A stretch of DNA of 64,000 nt from the NCBI GenBank assembly GCA_963754645.1, contig CAVWGP010000011.1:1488001-1552000 (forward strand), in the 5' to 3' direction. The notes below the pieces were generated by a model. It had not been told where the DNA came from. It worked only from the letters and a program-made list of their open reading frames with translations, and did not search any database. Origin of the DNA: CAVWGP01 sp963754645. Its GTDB lineage: Bacteria; Pseudomonadota; Alphaproteobacteria; Bin65. The translations under genes and the position numbers were made by a program. This document shows positions 8,184 to 16,438 of the stretch, one piece after another (within the stretch, counting starts at the first letter, position 1; every line of letters begins with the position of its first letter).

Positions 8184-8555
8184 CTAGAGCCAGCCGCGCG
8201 CATGATAGAGCGCGGCGCCGCGCTTCAACACCGCGGCAAGCTCGCGGCGCAAACCGGCGTCGGCTTCCTTGATGTGAAAACAACCCTTGCCCTTGAGCAA
8301 TTTGGCGAGTCGAGGCGACAGGCTGAAAGCGCTTCGGTCGCTATAAATCGGCATGAAATAGAATCCGACATAACTGGCGCGGACGATAATTCCGGCAAAG
8401 TAAATATGGGGCCGGCCGCGTCCCGCGACCACCGCCGGCTTGCGCCCAACCAGCTCGTAGCGCCCGGCCAAATTCGAAATCGCGCGGCTCCAGCGCGCGT
8501 AGGGCGATAGCAGCGGCCGCAGGCTCCTGAACGTCGTTAACCGCCCGTCCGTCAT
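8184..8555 (-). CDS. DUF1801-like small protein
   Basis: About 123 aa. The core YVGFYFMPIYSD, then a K-G-K-G-C-F-H-I-K segment, and the C-terminal LKRGAALYHARGWL match the YdhG/DUF1801-type fold seen in small bacterial proteins of unknown function. Two starts are possible: ATG 8555 or ATG 8588. A TATATAAG box lies immediately before 8588 and would serve as a -10, which would put 8588 at or before the transcript start, so 8555 is preferred. It is divergent from the biotin/lipoate ligase gene and converges on nothing obvious; it is probably unrelated to the FDH genes. Confidence 0.65.
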   Translation of the reverse strand: MTDGRLTTFRSLRPLLSPYARWSRAISNLAGRYELVGRKPAVVAGRGRPHIYFAGIIVRASYVGFYFMPIYSDRSAFSLSPRLAKLLKGKGCFHIKEADAGLRRELAAVLKRGAALYHARGWL

Positions 8556-8633
8556 GTTCGCACTGGCTTTCTTGGTTTGACGCTTCATCTTATATAGAGC
8601 GCAACCCAAAGCGAGTGTCGTAGCCCCACAGCC

Positions 8634-9414
8634 ATGGACCGCAGCCCGAAATTTCCACCCGTCTTTCAGCCGGTTCGCTGCCTGGCGCCGGACGCCTTCG
8701 ACGCCGCTGTACGCGCCGCGCAATCCGGCGCCGGGGCCGCCACGCTGTTTTGGGCGGAGCGCGCCGACGCGATCGATTGCGCCATCGTGCTGGAACCCGA
8801 CGGCGACGCCAAACGGCCGCTGCTCGCGGCCTATGCGGCCATGGTCGCGATCGGCGACGCGCTCGGCGGCATTTTGCCCGAGCAAGCGCCGGTCGCCTTC
8901 GAGTGGCCGGATCGCGTGCTGGTCAACGACGGTTGCATCGGCGGCTTGCAAGTCGCGGCGGCGCCCACGGCCGATCCGGCCGCGGCGCCGGCCTGGATCG
9001 TCGTCGGCCTCTTGCTCGCGATCGAGCCCGATCCCGAGGACGAGCCGGGCCGCCATCCCGAAGTGACGACGTTGGGCGACGAATTCGCCTATGGCGAGGA
9101 TTTTTCGCCGGCCGATCTGCTCGAAATCTTATGCCAGCCATTTCCTGTATTGGATCGATCGCTGGCAGAACGAGGGTTTCGCGCCGGTGCGCCGGGCCTG
9201 GCTCGAGCGCGCGCTGGGGCATCACGAGAAGGAAATCGGCCGGCGGCACTTTTTCCGCGTCGAGGCGATCGACGACGACGGCACCGCGACGCTGCGGCGC
9301 GACAATGTCCGGCGCATTCTCACCATCGAGCAAGGCATCAAGGCGCGGAGCTGGTGGCTGCCGGACCGCTTCGGCGCCTATCGCGCCGAGATCGCCGCGT
9401 TGCGGGGAGGCTAG
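8634..9414 (+). pseudogene. Biotin/lipoate-protein ligase family protein (DUF4444-type), one frameshift
   Basis: Two overlapping frames encode one roughly 260-aa protein. Frame one, from ATG 8634, has the ligase core (FEWPDRVLVNDGCIGGLQVA, then WIVVGLLLAI) and reads to FSPADLLEIL; the continuation HFLYWIDRWQNEGFAPVRRA is in the next frame, so one base is extra near 9131. The C-terminal part (RRHFFRVEAIDDDGTATLRR) matches the DUF4444 tail of this family. In FDH3 loci it is the usual first accessory gene and overlaps or abuts DUF6505. Whether the shift is real or a sequencing error cannot be told; both halves are well conserved. A ligase role in cofactor attachment is inferred. Confidence 0.75.
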
Positions 9415-9417
9415 GCG

Positions 9418-9918
9418 ATGCGGCTGCCGCGCACGATCCGCTTCGATGCCAGCGACGAGCGCGTCTTCGAGCGCGCCGCGGCGCCCGACGAGATCGCGAT
9501 TTCGGGCGCTTTCCTGTTCGCCGATGCCGAACCGGAGGATCTCACCGGCAAGCAGCGCCAGGCCTTGCGCCACGGTTTTCTCGGCCTTGCCAGCTTCGGC
9601 TGGTCGAGCTTCGCCTGCGTTGCCGAGGTCAGCGACGCCGATTGCGCCGCGGCCGAAGCGCTGCTCGCCCATCGTTTCTTCGCCGAGTTCGGCGCGCCCG
9701 ATATCGAAACCGCGCGCAGCGCCGCGCGCGATGAAATCGCGCACGCCGCCGGGCTGTGCGATCACCCAGTCAACACCGTCATCGCGGTCGAGCGCGAGCT
9801 CAGTGAAGAGGGCGTGCGCGAGCGCTACCGCATCGTGACGCCGGCGCGCGAGCGCGATCACGCGAAGGTTTGGGACGCGGCCGAAGCCTTGTCCGACAAG
9901 GGAGCGCCGCATGGCTGA
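9418..9918 (+). CDS. DUF6505 family protein (formate dehydrogenase accessory cluster)
   Basis: A 166-aa cytosolic protein without signal peptide or metal motif. The beginning MRLPRTIRFDASDERVFERA and the central SGAFLFADAEPEDLTGKQRQ are typical of the uncharacterised proteins encoded between the biotin/lipoate ligase and DUF6352 in FDH3 loci. It starts 3 nt after the ligase stop and overlaps the next gene by 8 nt, so translation is coupled. No function is known; conservation of the gene order argues for a role in formate dehydrogenase maturation or use. Confidence 0.75.
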   Translation: MRLPRTIRFDASDERVFERAAAPDEIAISGAFLFADAEPEDLTGKQRQALRHGFLGLASFGWSSFACVAEVSDADCAAAEALLAHRFFAEFGAPDIETARSAARDEIAHAAGLCDHPVNTVIAVERELSEEGVRERYRIVTPARERDHAKVWDAAEALSDKGAPHG

Positions 9919-10924
9919 ATTCTGGCGCGCCTCGGGCTACGATCTGCTCGACCGCCGCGGCGATGGCCTGCTCGCGGTGACCGATGCGTTTCTGGCGGCC
10001 TATCTCGCGCGGCCCGAGATGATGCCCACCGCCGAATCCTGCGCCAACGAGCGCGCGCTGCACCGGACGCTGCTGCAGGAACCGCGCGCCGCGGTGCCGC
10101 CGGTTCATCTGGTCGCGATCAAGGACAAGGACACGCGGGCCAACTACCAGATTTTTCTCAACCACCGCGATTGGCTGCTGCGCAAGCGGACGATCGAGGC
10201 GGCCTACATCACCTTGTTCCAGACCGGCGAAATCGCCATCCCGCGCCTGTTCATCGATCACATGGTTGCCGTCATTCTGCGCGGCCTGCTCGGCGATTGC
10301 GAAGACCCGATGCGCGTGCGCGCCGCCGAGCTGTTCTATCGGCCGCAGCGCATCTCGATCAGCGATGGGCAGATCATGGCCGCGGACGAGGAAACGGTCG
10401 AAGTGTTCGCGGAAAGCGGCGGTTTCGGGAACTTGGGCAAGCTCGTCGTCGAAGCGGGCGCCAAGCCGGCCGCGGTCGAACTCGACGTGATGACGCCCGA
10501 CAATGCCGCGCTTTATTGGGAGCGCAGCGACCAGCACGACATGGTGCTCGATCTTTCCTTCGCGCGGCCGGGTCTCGATGCGCTGTGCCGCGTGCTCGAA
10601 GCGTGGGTCGGGCATTTCCTCAAGGCCGAGGTTTCGATTCAGCCGGTGCAATCGATCGGCGACGAGCGTTGGGTCTGGCATGTCGGCCTCGACGGCGAGG
10701 CGACGGCGATCCTCAACGACATGTACAACGGCGTCGCGGTCGACGAGGCGCGGATGCGCCGCGTCCTGTCGCTGTTCCGGCTCGAGTTCCGCGATCCCTC
10801 GCTCATGCTGGCGCGCGTCAAGGGCCGGCCGGTTTATCTCGCGATGGCGATGACCGAGGACGGCGAGCTGAAGCTCAAGCCGCAAAACCTACTCGTCAAC
10901 TTGCCGATCGCCGCCGGCGCCTAG
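9911..10924 (+). CDS. DUF6352 family protein (formate dehydrogenase accessory cluster)
   Basis: A 337-aa soluble protein opening MAEFWRASGYDLLDRRGDGL with no signal peptide or membrane segment. Recognisable family segments include LARPEMMPTAESCANERALH and FRLEFRDPSLMLARVKGRPV. It overlaps DUF6505 by 8 nt and is followed 15 nt later by DUF6494. The conserved linkage with FDH genes is its only functional clue; no catalytic motif is visible. Confidence 0.8.
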   Translation: MAEFWRASGYDLLDRRGDGLLAVTDAFLAAYLARPEMMPTAESCANERALHRTLLQEPRAAVPPVHLVAIKDKDTRANYQIFLNHRDWLLRKRTIEAAYITLFQTGEIAIPRLFIDHMVAVILRGLLGDCEDPMRVRAAELFYRPQRISISDGQIMAADEETVEVFAESGGFGNLGKLVVEAGAKPAAVELDVMTPDNAALYWERSDQHDMVLDLSFARPGLDALCRVLEAWVGHFLKAEVSIQPVQSIGDERWVWHVGLDGEATAILNDMYNGVAVDEARMRRVLSLFRLEFRDPSLMLARVKGRPVYLAMAMTEDGELKLKPQNLLVNLPIAAGA

Positions 10925-10939
10925 CGAAAGGAATTCGCC

Positions 10940-11146
10940 ATGAACGAAGAAGCCTTCAATATGAGCATCCGGAAATTCCTCAAGACCGTGGGCGTCACCG
11001 CGCAGCGCGAGATCGAATTGGCAGTGCGCAAGGCGCTGGCCGAGGGTAAGCTAAAAGGCACGGAAAGCCTCAACGCCGAGGCGCGCATCACATTGGGCGG
11101 CGCGGGCTTGGATGTCGCGATCAAAGGCGAGATTGCCTTGAGCTGA
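10940..11146 (+). CDS. DUF6494 family small protein
   Basis: A 68-aa protein, MNEEAFNMSIRKFLKTVGVT followed by an amphipathic helix QREIELAVRKALAEGKLKG and a beta-like tail. Small proteins with this start are conserved in alphaproteobacterial FDH3 accessory clusters. GAAAGGAATT provides the ribosome site 7-10 nt upstream. It lies 15 nt after DUF6352 and 12 nt before DUF3305, hence one operon. Function unknown. Confidence 0.75.
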   Translation: MNEEAFNMSIRKFLKTVGVTAQREIELAVRKALAEGKLKGTESLNAEARITLGGAGLDVAIKGEIALS

Positions 11147-11158
11147 GGGACGGACAGA

Positions 11159-11692
11159 GTGAGCTGGGACTATCCCATCGTCGAGCGCCGGGAGATCGGT
11201 GTCGCGGTCGAGCGCCGGACGCTCAAGAGCCAATGGGCGGAGTATCGCTGGCACCCGGCCGCGATCTTTTCGGAGCTTCCGGCTGCGGCGCCGTGGACCG
11301 AGTTGGCGCGCACGCCCGACGCGGCGCGTTTCTATATCGGGCCGGCGACGCTGGAATTGGTGCCGATGGAATGCGAGAATTATAAATACAATCTGGAAGG
11401 GCGGGAAGCCTTGGCGTGGGTGATATTGCGCGCGATCGAGGGCGCCGCCGGAGATCGCGCGGTCGAACTCATCGGCGCCACGCTCAGCGCGGGCGAGGCC
11501 GAGGCGCTGACCGACGCGGGCAGCGACATCGTCGAATCCGTGCCGCTGCCGCCCGAGCTTGAGGATTGGCTGGCCGAATTCGTCGCCAAGCACTACGTCG
11601 AACGGCCGCGCCACAAGCGCAAGCGCGGCACGGATGTTGCCGATGGCGTCGTCGCCAGGAAATCGTCAAGCAAGGGGACCGGCCATGAATAA
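11159..11692 (+). CDS. DUF3305 domain protein
   Basis: A 177-aa soluble protein. The N-terminal core VAVERRTLKSQWAEYRWHPA and the YIGPATLELVPMECENYKYN region are characteristic of DUF3305 proteins, which are encoded beside DUF3306 and FDH3. The last 30 residues are a basic, low-complexity tail. Translation begins at GTG 11159, placed 7 nt after GGGACGG; there is no nearby ATG. It overlaps DUF3306 by 8 nt. No biochemical role is established; the linkage suggests formate dehydrogenase biogenesis. Confidence 0.85.
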   Translation: MSWDYPIVERREIGVAVERRTLKSQWAEYRWHPAAIFSELPAAAPWTELARTPDAARFYIGPATLELVPMECENYKYNLEGREALAWVILRAIEGAAGDRAVELIGATLSAGEAEALTDAGSDIVESVPLPPELEDWLAEFVAKHYVERPRHKRKRGTDVADGVVARKSSSKGTGHE

Positions 11693-12281
11693 GCCCGACG
11701 GTTTCTTGAAGCGCTGGTCGCGCCTCAAACAAGAACCGGTCGGCAAAACGCCGGACGAAGCCAAGAACGCGGCCGCGCCGAAACCGGGCGAAGCCGAGGC
11801 GGAATTCGATCCCGCCACTTTGCCGCCGATCGAAAGCCTCGGGCCGGATAGCGACTTCACAGTGTTCCTGAAGAAGGGCGTGCCCGAAGCGCTGCGCCTC
11901 GCCGCCTTGCGCAAAGTCTGGGTCCTGGATCCGATCATTCGCAATTTCCGCACGCCGGCGGATTACGATTGGGATTTCAACGCGCCAGGCTATGGCGCGT
12001 TGCGGCCCACCGACGACGTCGTCAAGATGGTCGACGAACTCCTGGGGCCGCCGCAGCCGGCCAATCCCGCGCTTGACCAATCGCCACCGGCCGAACCGGC
12101 CACGGTACCGATCGAGGCGGCCGCTCCGCCGGTTCCGCCGCCCGACGCAACGCGCGTGCCATCGCGGCCGGCGACGCTGCCGGGCCAAGCCGGCGCGGCG
12201 CTGAATCGCGAAATGATAGCGCCCAAGTCGGCGGCGCCGATATTGCAACGCCGTCGTCATGGCGGCGCTTTGCCGGAATAG
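11685..12281 (+). CDS. DUF3306 domain protein
   Basis: A 198-aa protein. The conserved part is residues 1-115: MNKPDGFLKRWSRLKQEPVG, PPIESLGPDSDFTVFLKKGV, then a segment ending FNAPGYGAL. The remaining 80 residues are Pro/Ala-rich and probably disordered. It overlaps DUF3305 by 8 nt and is the last gene before the intergenic promoter region at 12282-12403, so the accessory operon (8634-12281) ends here and the structural FDH operon begins next. Confidence 0.85.
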   Translation: MNKPDGFLKRWSRLKQEPVGKTPDEAKNAAAPKPGEAEAEFDPATLPPIESLGPDSDFTVFLKKGVPEALRLAALRKVWVLDPIIRNFRTPADYDWDFNAPGYGALRPTDDVVKMVDELLGPPQPANPALDQSPPAEPATVPIEAAAPPVPPPDATRVPSRPATLPGQAGAALNREMIAPKSAAPILQRRRHGGALPE

Positions 12282-12334
12282 CGCTACACTTCAAAACAAA
12301 CGTCCATGTTGCGACGCAGCAAAGTGATAACAGG

Positions 12335-12376
12335 CGTCAATACTTGACGATCGGGTCAACCAAATCCGATTGACCC
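12335..12376. promoter_or_regulatory. Two inverted repeats in front of the HTH-TorD/FDH operon; candidate operators
   Basis: CGTCAATACTTGACG (12335-12349) is a perfect 6-3-6 dyad, and GGGTCAA-N10-TTGACCC (12353-12376) is a perfect 7-10-7 dyad. Both share the TCAA/TTGA core, and the second overlaps the -35 hexamer of the proposed promoter. A repressor bound here would block transcription of the FDH operon. The HTH domain encoded immediately downstream is the simplest candidate binder; this is inferred. Confidence 0.5.
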
Positions 12377-12404
12377 AGTCATAAACGAACTTATGATCGA
12401 CTTA
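12370..12404 (+). promoter_or_regulatory. Sigma-70-like promoter positioned for a leaderless FDH operon mRNA
   Basis: TTGACC (12370-12375), a 16-bp spacer and TATGAT (12392-12397): five of six consensus bases in each hexamer. Transcription would start about 7 nt after the -10, at 12404, which is the A of the ATG of the HTH-TorD gene. No Shine-Dalgarno sequence precedes that ATG, as expected for a leaderless message. Confidence 0.5.
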
Positions 12405-13222
12405 TGGTGGGAAATGCGCTCGAAGCGGCGGTGGCGATCGTCGGCGGCCAATCAAGTTTGGCGCGCCTGCTTGGCGTTTCGCAGCCCAATGTCTGGCACT
12501 GGCTCAACAAATCGGACCGCGTGCCGGCTGAATATGTATTGCCGATCGAATCCGCGACCGGCGGGCGCGTATCGCGCCACGATCTGCGCCCGGATATTTT
12601 TCCGCGCGACCGCGCTGCCGCGACTTCGCACATGAATGCCGCTATTGCCGAGGAGGACCGCGCGCGCGCCGAATGTTACCGGCTGCTGTCGCGCCTGTTG
12701 ATGGCGCCGCCGGATCGCGACGCGCTCGACGCCGTGGGCCGCATGCTGGGCGGCGAGGGCGAGTTCGGCGCGGCGATCGACGGATTGGCCGCGGCGGCGC
12801 GCCAAGCCGATCTCAACTCGGTCGAACGCGAATACCACGATCTCTTCATCGGCATGGCGCGCGGCGAATTGCTGCCCTACGCCTCTTACTATCTCACCGG
12901 CTTTCTGTACGAGCAGCCGCTGGCGCGCGTTCGCGCGGCAATGGCCGCGCTCGGTATCGCCCAGGCCGAACACGTGTCCGAACCGGAAGACCATATGGCC
13001 TCGCTGTGCGAAAGCATGGCGGCGCTGGCACTGGGCGCGTTCGGCGCGCCCGCGCCGCTGCCGGCGCAGCACGATTTTTTCGCCGCGCATGTCGCATCCT
13101 GGGGACCGCGCTTCTTCGCCGATCTCGAGAAGGCGGACTATGCGAAATTCTATAAAGCGGTCGGCCGGATCGGCCGGCTGTTTCTGGCGATCGAAGCCGA
13201 GGCCTTCGCCTTGGCGTCGTGA
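12404..13222 (+). CDS. Fusion of a YdaS-like helix-turn-helix domain with a TorD/DmsD-type chaperone
   Basis: A 272-aa protein in one continuous frame. Residues about 1-68 are a Cro/YdaS-like DNA-binding domain: VGGQSSLARLLGVSQPNVWH (helix-turn-helix), then VPAEYVLPIES and VSRHDLRPDIFP, a hallmark ending of YdaS proteins. Residues about 77-272 are a TorD-family chaperone: ECYRLLSRLL, EREYHDLFIGMARGELLPYA and the signature EPEDHMASLCE. TorD chaperones bind the Tat signal and apo-form of molybdoenzymes; here the client is the FDH alpha subunit encoded 300 nt downstream. There is no ribosome site before either ATG 12404 or the internal ATG 12632. Usual TorD proteins are about 200 aa without HTH. 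Confidence 0.85.
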   Translation: MVGNALEAAVAIVGGQSSLARLLGVSQPNVWHWLNKSDRVPAEYVLPIESATGGRVSRHDLRPDIFPRDRAAATSHMNAAIAEEDRARAECYRLLSRLLMAPPDRDALDAVGRMLGGEGEFGAAIDGLAAAARQADLNSVEREYHDLFIGMARGELLPYASYYLTGFLYEQPLARVRAAMAALGIAQAEHVSEPEDHMASLCESMAALALGAFGAPAPLPAQHDFFAAHVASWGPRFFADLEKADYAKFYKAVGRIGRLFLAIEAEAFALAS

Positions 13223-13295
13223 GAACTTGTTATCGGGTATTGGTGCCGCAGCGCTGGCGCGAGACCAGGCGCGGAGTTCTAGGAAGGAAGGGTCC

Positions 13296-13502
13296 ATGAG
13301 CGAGAAAACTGGCAAGGCCAATGAAGCACGGCGCAATTTCCTGCGCGGCGTGACGACCGGCGCGGTTCTAGTGGCCGCCGCCGCCATTGCCGTCGGCGCG
13401 CCCAAGCGCGCGGCCGCGACCGAATCCAAGGCGGATCGCAAGAAGGTCCGCTACAAGGAAACGGAGCACGTCAAGCGCTTCTACCAGACCAATCGCTATT
13501 AG
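13296..13502 (+). CDS. Small twin-arginine-signal protein of the formate dehydrogenase operon
   Basis: A 68-aa protein with a Tat signal, ARRNFLRGVTTGAVLVAAAA, and a short basic remainder (KADRKKVRYKETEHVKRFYQ). Such proteins are regularly encoded directly before FDH alpha in FDH3 operons; their role is unknown, possibly a small exported subunit or a Tat-export helper. AGGAAGGAAG lies 5 nt before ATG 13296. The alpha gene starts 18 nt after its stop. Confidence 0.85.
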   Translation: MSEKTGKANEARRNFLRGVTTGAVLVAAAAIAVGAPKRAAATESKADRKKVRYKETEHVKRFYQTNRY

Positions 13503-13520
13503 TTCGGGAGGCCGGCACCC

Positions 13521-16421
13521 ATGTTGATCAAGAAAAGCAGCGGCAACTCCGCCAAAACCCGCCTGACGAACGGCATGGCCGCCGTTGCCGGCGCCGGCAT
13601 GGATCGGCGCGGATTCCTCAAGCGCTCCGGCCTCGCGGTCGGCGGCATTGCCGCCGTTTCGGCGCTGCCGTTTTCGCTGGTGCAGAAGGCCGAGGCCGCC
13701 GCACCGCCGGGCAACGGCCCGATCTCGCTCAAGAAGAACGTGTGTACCCATTGCTCGGTCGGTTGCACCGTGATCGGCGAAGTGCAGAACGGCGTTTGGT
13801 TCGGCCAGGAGCCGGCCTGGGATAGCCCGATCAATCTCGGCACCCATTGCGCCAAGGGTGCGGCCACGCGCGAACTCGTGCACGGCGACCGCCGGGTGCG
13901 CTATCCGCTCAAGCTCGTCGGCGGCCAATGGACGAAGATTTCGTGGGATCAGGCGATCGCCGAAATCGGCGACAAGATGCTCCAGCTGCGCCAGCAGTCG
14001 GGCGCCGATTCGGTCTATCTCCTGGGTTCGGCCAAGTTCACCAACGAAGCTTCCTATCTCTTCCGCAAGTTCGCCGCCTTCTGGGGCACGAACCACGTCG
14101 ACCATCAGGCGCGCATCTGCCATTCGACCACCGTTGCCGGCGTCGCCAATACCGTCGGCTTCGGCGCGATGACGAACAGCTACAACGACATCGCGAATTC
14201 GAAATGCATCATGATCATGGGCGGCAATCCGGCCGAGGCGCATCCGGTGTCGCTGCAGCACGTGCTGCGCGGCAAGGAGCTCAATCGCGCGCCGGTCATC
14301 GTCGTCGATCCGCGTTTCACCCGCACGGCGGCGCATTCCACCGAATATGTGCGCATCCGCCCCGGCACCGACATTCCGTTCATTTGGGGCCTGCTCTGGC
14401 ATGTCTTCAGGAACAATTGGGAAGACAAGGAATATATCCGCCAGCGCGTCTTCGGCATGGAGGAAGTCAGGAAGGAAGTCGAGAAGTGGGAGCCGAAGGA
14501 GGTCGAGAACGTCGTCGGCGTCAAGGAAGACCAGATGAAGCGGGTCGCCGAGCTGATGGCGAAGAACAAGCCCAGCACGCTGATCTGGTGCATGGGCGTG
14601 ACGCAGCACACCGTCGGCACCGCCAATGTCCGCGCGCTTTCGACCCTGCAACTGGCGCTCGGCAATGTCGGCGTGTCCGGCGGTGGCCTCAATATTTTCC
14701 GCGGCCACACCAACGTCCAGGGCGCCACCGACATCGGCCTCGATAACACGACGCTGCCGCATTATTACGGCTTGGTCGAAGGCGCATGGCGCCACTGGTG
14801 CCGCGTCTGGAAGGTCGATTTCGACTGGATGAAGGCGCGGTTCGACGTGCACAACAACACCACGCAAATGCATGTCGCCGGCATTCCCTCGACGCGCTGG
14901 TTCGACGCGGTCTCGGTCGACAAGAAGGACATCGACCAGAAGGACAACGTCAAGGCGATGTTCTTCTGGGGCCATGGCGGCAACACGATCGTCCGCATGC
15001 CCGAGGTCAAGAAGGTGCTGGACGACGAGGCCAAGCTTCAGCTGCTCGTCGTCGTCGATCCGCATCCGACGACGACCGCGGCGCTCACCGACCGCAAGAA
15101 CGGCGTTTATCTGCTGCCGGCCTGCACGTCCTACGAGATGGACGGTTCGCGCACGGCATCCAACCGTTCGCTGCAATGGGGCGAGCAGATCAGCAAGCCG
15201 ATCTTCGAATCGAAGAACGACTACGAGATTATCTATCGCCTGGCGAAAAAACTCGGTTTCGCCGATGAGATGTTCAAGAACATCAAGGTCACGGACAATG
15301 GGCCCGAAGCCGAATCGGTGCTGCGCGAGATGAACACGGGTGCGCTGTCGACCGGCTACAGCGGCCAGTCGCCGGAGCGCCTGAAGGCGCATATGGCGGA
15401 CCAATCGCTGTTCGACAAAACGACGCTGCTCGCCGGCTCCGGCCCGCTCAAGGGCGAGTACTACGGCCTGCCGTGGCCGTGCTGGGGCTCGGCCGACATG
15501 AAGCACCCGGGCACGCACATCCTCTACAACACAAGCCTGCACGTCAAAGAGGGCGGCGGCAATTTCCGGGCGCGTTTCGGCGTCGAATATCAGGGCCGGA
15601 ACCTGCTCGCCGAAGGTTCCTATTCCAAGGGTTCGGAACTAAAGGACGGCTACCCGGAATTCAACTACCAAGTGCTGAAGCGGCTCGGCTGGGATCGCGA
15701 TCTCACGCCGGCCGAGCGCGAGGTCAACGACCGGCTCGGCAATGCGAGCTGGGCGACCGATCTCTCCTTCGGCATCATCCGCGTGGCGATGGAGCATGGT
15801 TGCCAGGCAATGGGCAACTCGAAGGCCCGTGTCTTCGCCTTCGGCCTGCCGGATCCGGTGCCGATTCACCGCGAGCCGATCTACACGGCGCGGCACGATC
15901 TCGTGGCCAAATATCCGGCGCTCGCCGACCGGCGCGCCTTCCGCTTGCCGCATCTCGGCAAGAGCGTGCAGGACCGCGCCATCGCCAACGAGGCGCACAA
16001 GAAATTCCCGATCATCCTCAGTTCGGGCCGCCTCGTCGAATACGAAGGCGGCGGCGAGGAAACCCGGTCGAACAAATGGCTCGCCGAGTTGCAGCAGGAC
16101 ATGTTCGTCGAAATCAACGTCCAGGACGCGGCCGAGCGCCGCATCAGGGACGGCGATTGGGTGTGGGTCACCGGCGCCGAAAGCGGCTCGAAGGCGCGCA
16201 TGAAGGCGTTGGTCACCGAACGGGTCGGAAAGGGCGTCGCCTGGATGCCCTTCCATTTCGGCGGCTGGTGGCAGGGCGCCGATCAGCGCTCGAAATATCC
16301 GAAAGGCGCCGATCCGATCGTGCTCGGCGAATCGGTCAACCAGTTAACGACTTATGGCTACGACGCGGTGACGCACATGCAAGAGACCAAGTGCACGCTC
16401 TGTCAGATTGCCAAAGTGTAA
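13521..16421 (+). CDS. fdhA: Formate dehydrogenase alpha subunit (Mo/W-bis-MGD, Tat-exported, cysteine type)
   Basis: A 966-aa molybdopterin oxidoreductase that oxidises formate to CO2 on the periplasmic side. Tat motif DRRGFLKRSG at residues 28-37. The [4Fe-4S] ligands are Cys75, Cys78, Cys82 and Cys110 (CTHCSVGC, then HCAKG). The active site reads ARICHSTTVAG with Cys200 as the likely Mo ligand and adjacent His201; thus a cysteine rather than selenocysteine enzyme. The C-terminal MGD-binding domain ends MQETKCTLCQIAKV. It is preceded by the Tat peptide gene and followed 17 nt later by the beta subunit. Length and order fit the FDH3 group. Confidence 0.95.
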   Translation: MLIKKSSGNSAKTRLTNGMAAVAGAGMDRRGFLKRSGLAVGGIAAVSALPFSLVQKAEAAAPPGNGPISLKKNVCTHCSVGCTVIGEVQNGVWFGQEPAWDSPINLGTHCAKGAATRELVHGDRRVRYPLKLVGGQWTKISWDQAIAEIGDKMLQLRQQSGADSVYLLGSAKFTNEASYLFRKFAAFWGTNHVDHQARICHSTTVAGVANTVGFGAMTNSYNDIANSKCIMIMGGNPAEAHPVSLQHVLRGKELNRAPVIVVDPRFTRTAAHSTEYVRIRPGTDIPFIWGLLWHVFRNNWEDKEYIRQRVFGMEEVRKEVEKWEPKEVENVVGVKEDQMKRVAELMAKNKPSTLIWCMGVTQHTVGTANVRALSTLQLALGNVGVSGGGLNIFRGHTNVQGATDIGLDNTTLPHYYGLVEGAWRHWCRVWKVDFDWMKARFDVHNNTTQMHVAGIPSTRWFDAVSVDKKDIDQKDNVKAMFFWGHGGNTIVRMPEVKKVLDDEAKLQLLVVVDPHPTTTAALTDRKNGVYLLPACTSYEMDGSRTASNRSLQWGEQISKPIFESKNDYEIIYRLAKKLGFADEMFKNIKVTDNGPEAESVLREMNTGALSTGYSGQSPERLKAHMADQSLFDKTTLLAGSGPLKGEYYGLPWPCWGSADMKHPGTHILYNTSLHVKEGGGNFRARFGVEYQGRNLLAEGSYSKGSELKDGYPEFNYQVLKRLGWDRDLTPAEREVNDRLGNASWATDLSFGIIRVAMEHGCQAMGNSKARVFAFGLPDPVPIHREPIYTARHDLVAKYPALADRRAFRLPHLGKSVQDRAIANEAHKKFPIILSSGRLVEYEGGGEETRSNKWLAELQQDMFVEINVQDAAERRIRDGDWVWVTGAESGSKARMKALVTERVGKGVAWMPFHFGGWWQGADQRSKYPKGADPIVLGESVNQLTTYGYDAVTHMQETKCTLCQIAKV

Positions 16422-16438
16422 GGGGAGGGGATCCGGCC

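Noticed and set aside
6045..8510. 821-aa open frame on the plus strand opposite the polyferredoxin gene
   Set aside because: It is an antisense shadow in GC-rich DNA: composition is Arg/Ala/Gly rich without domains, while the minus strand encodes clear iron-sulfur motifs.
12393..12635. Alternative 80-aa frame starting at ATG 12393
   Set aside because: It reads the HTH-coding region in the wrong frame; the 12404 frame gives a coherent YdaS-like domain.
13368..15542. 724-aa minus-strand frame inside FDH alpha
   Set aside because: Antisense to a fully conserved molybdoenzyme; no recognisable fold.
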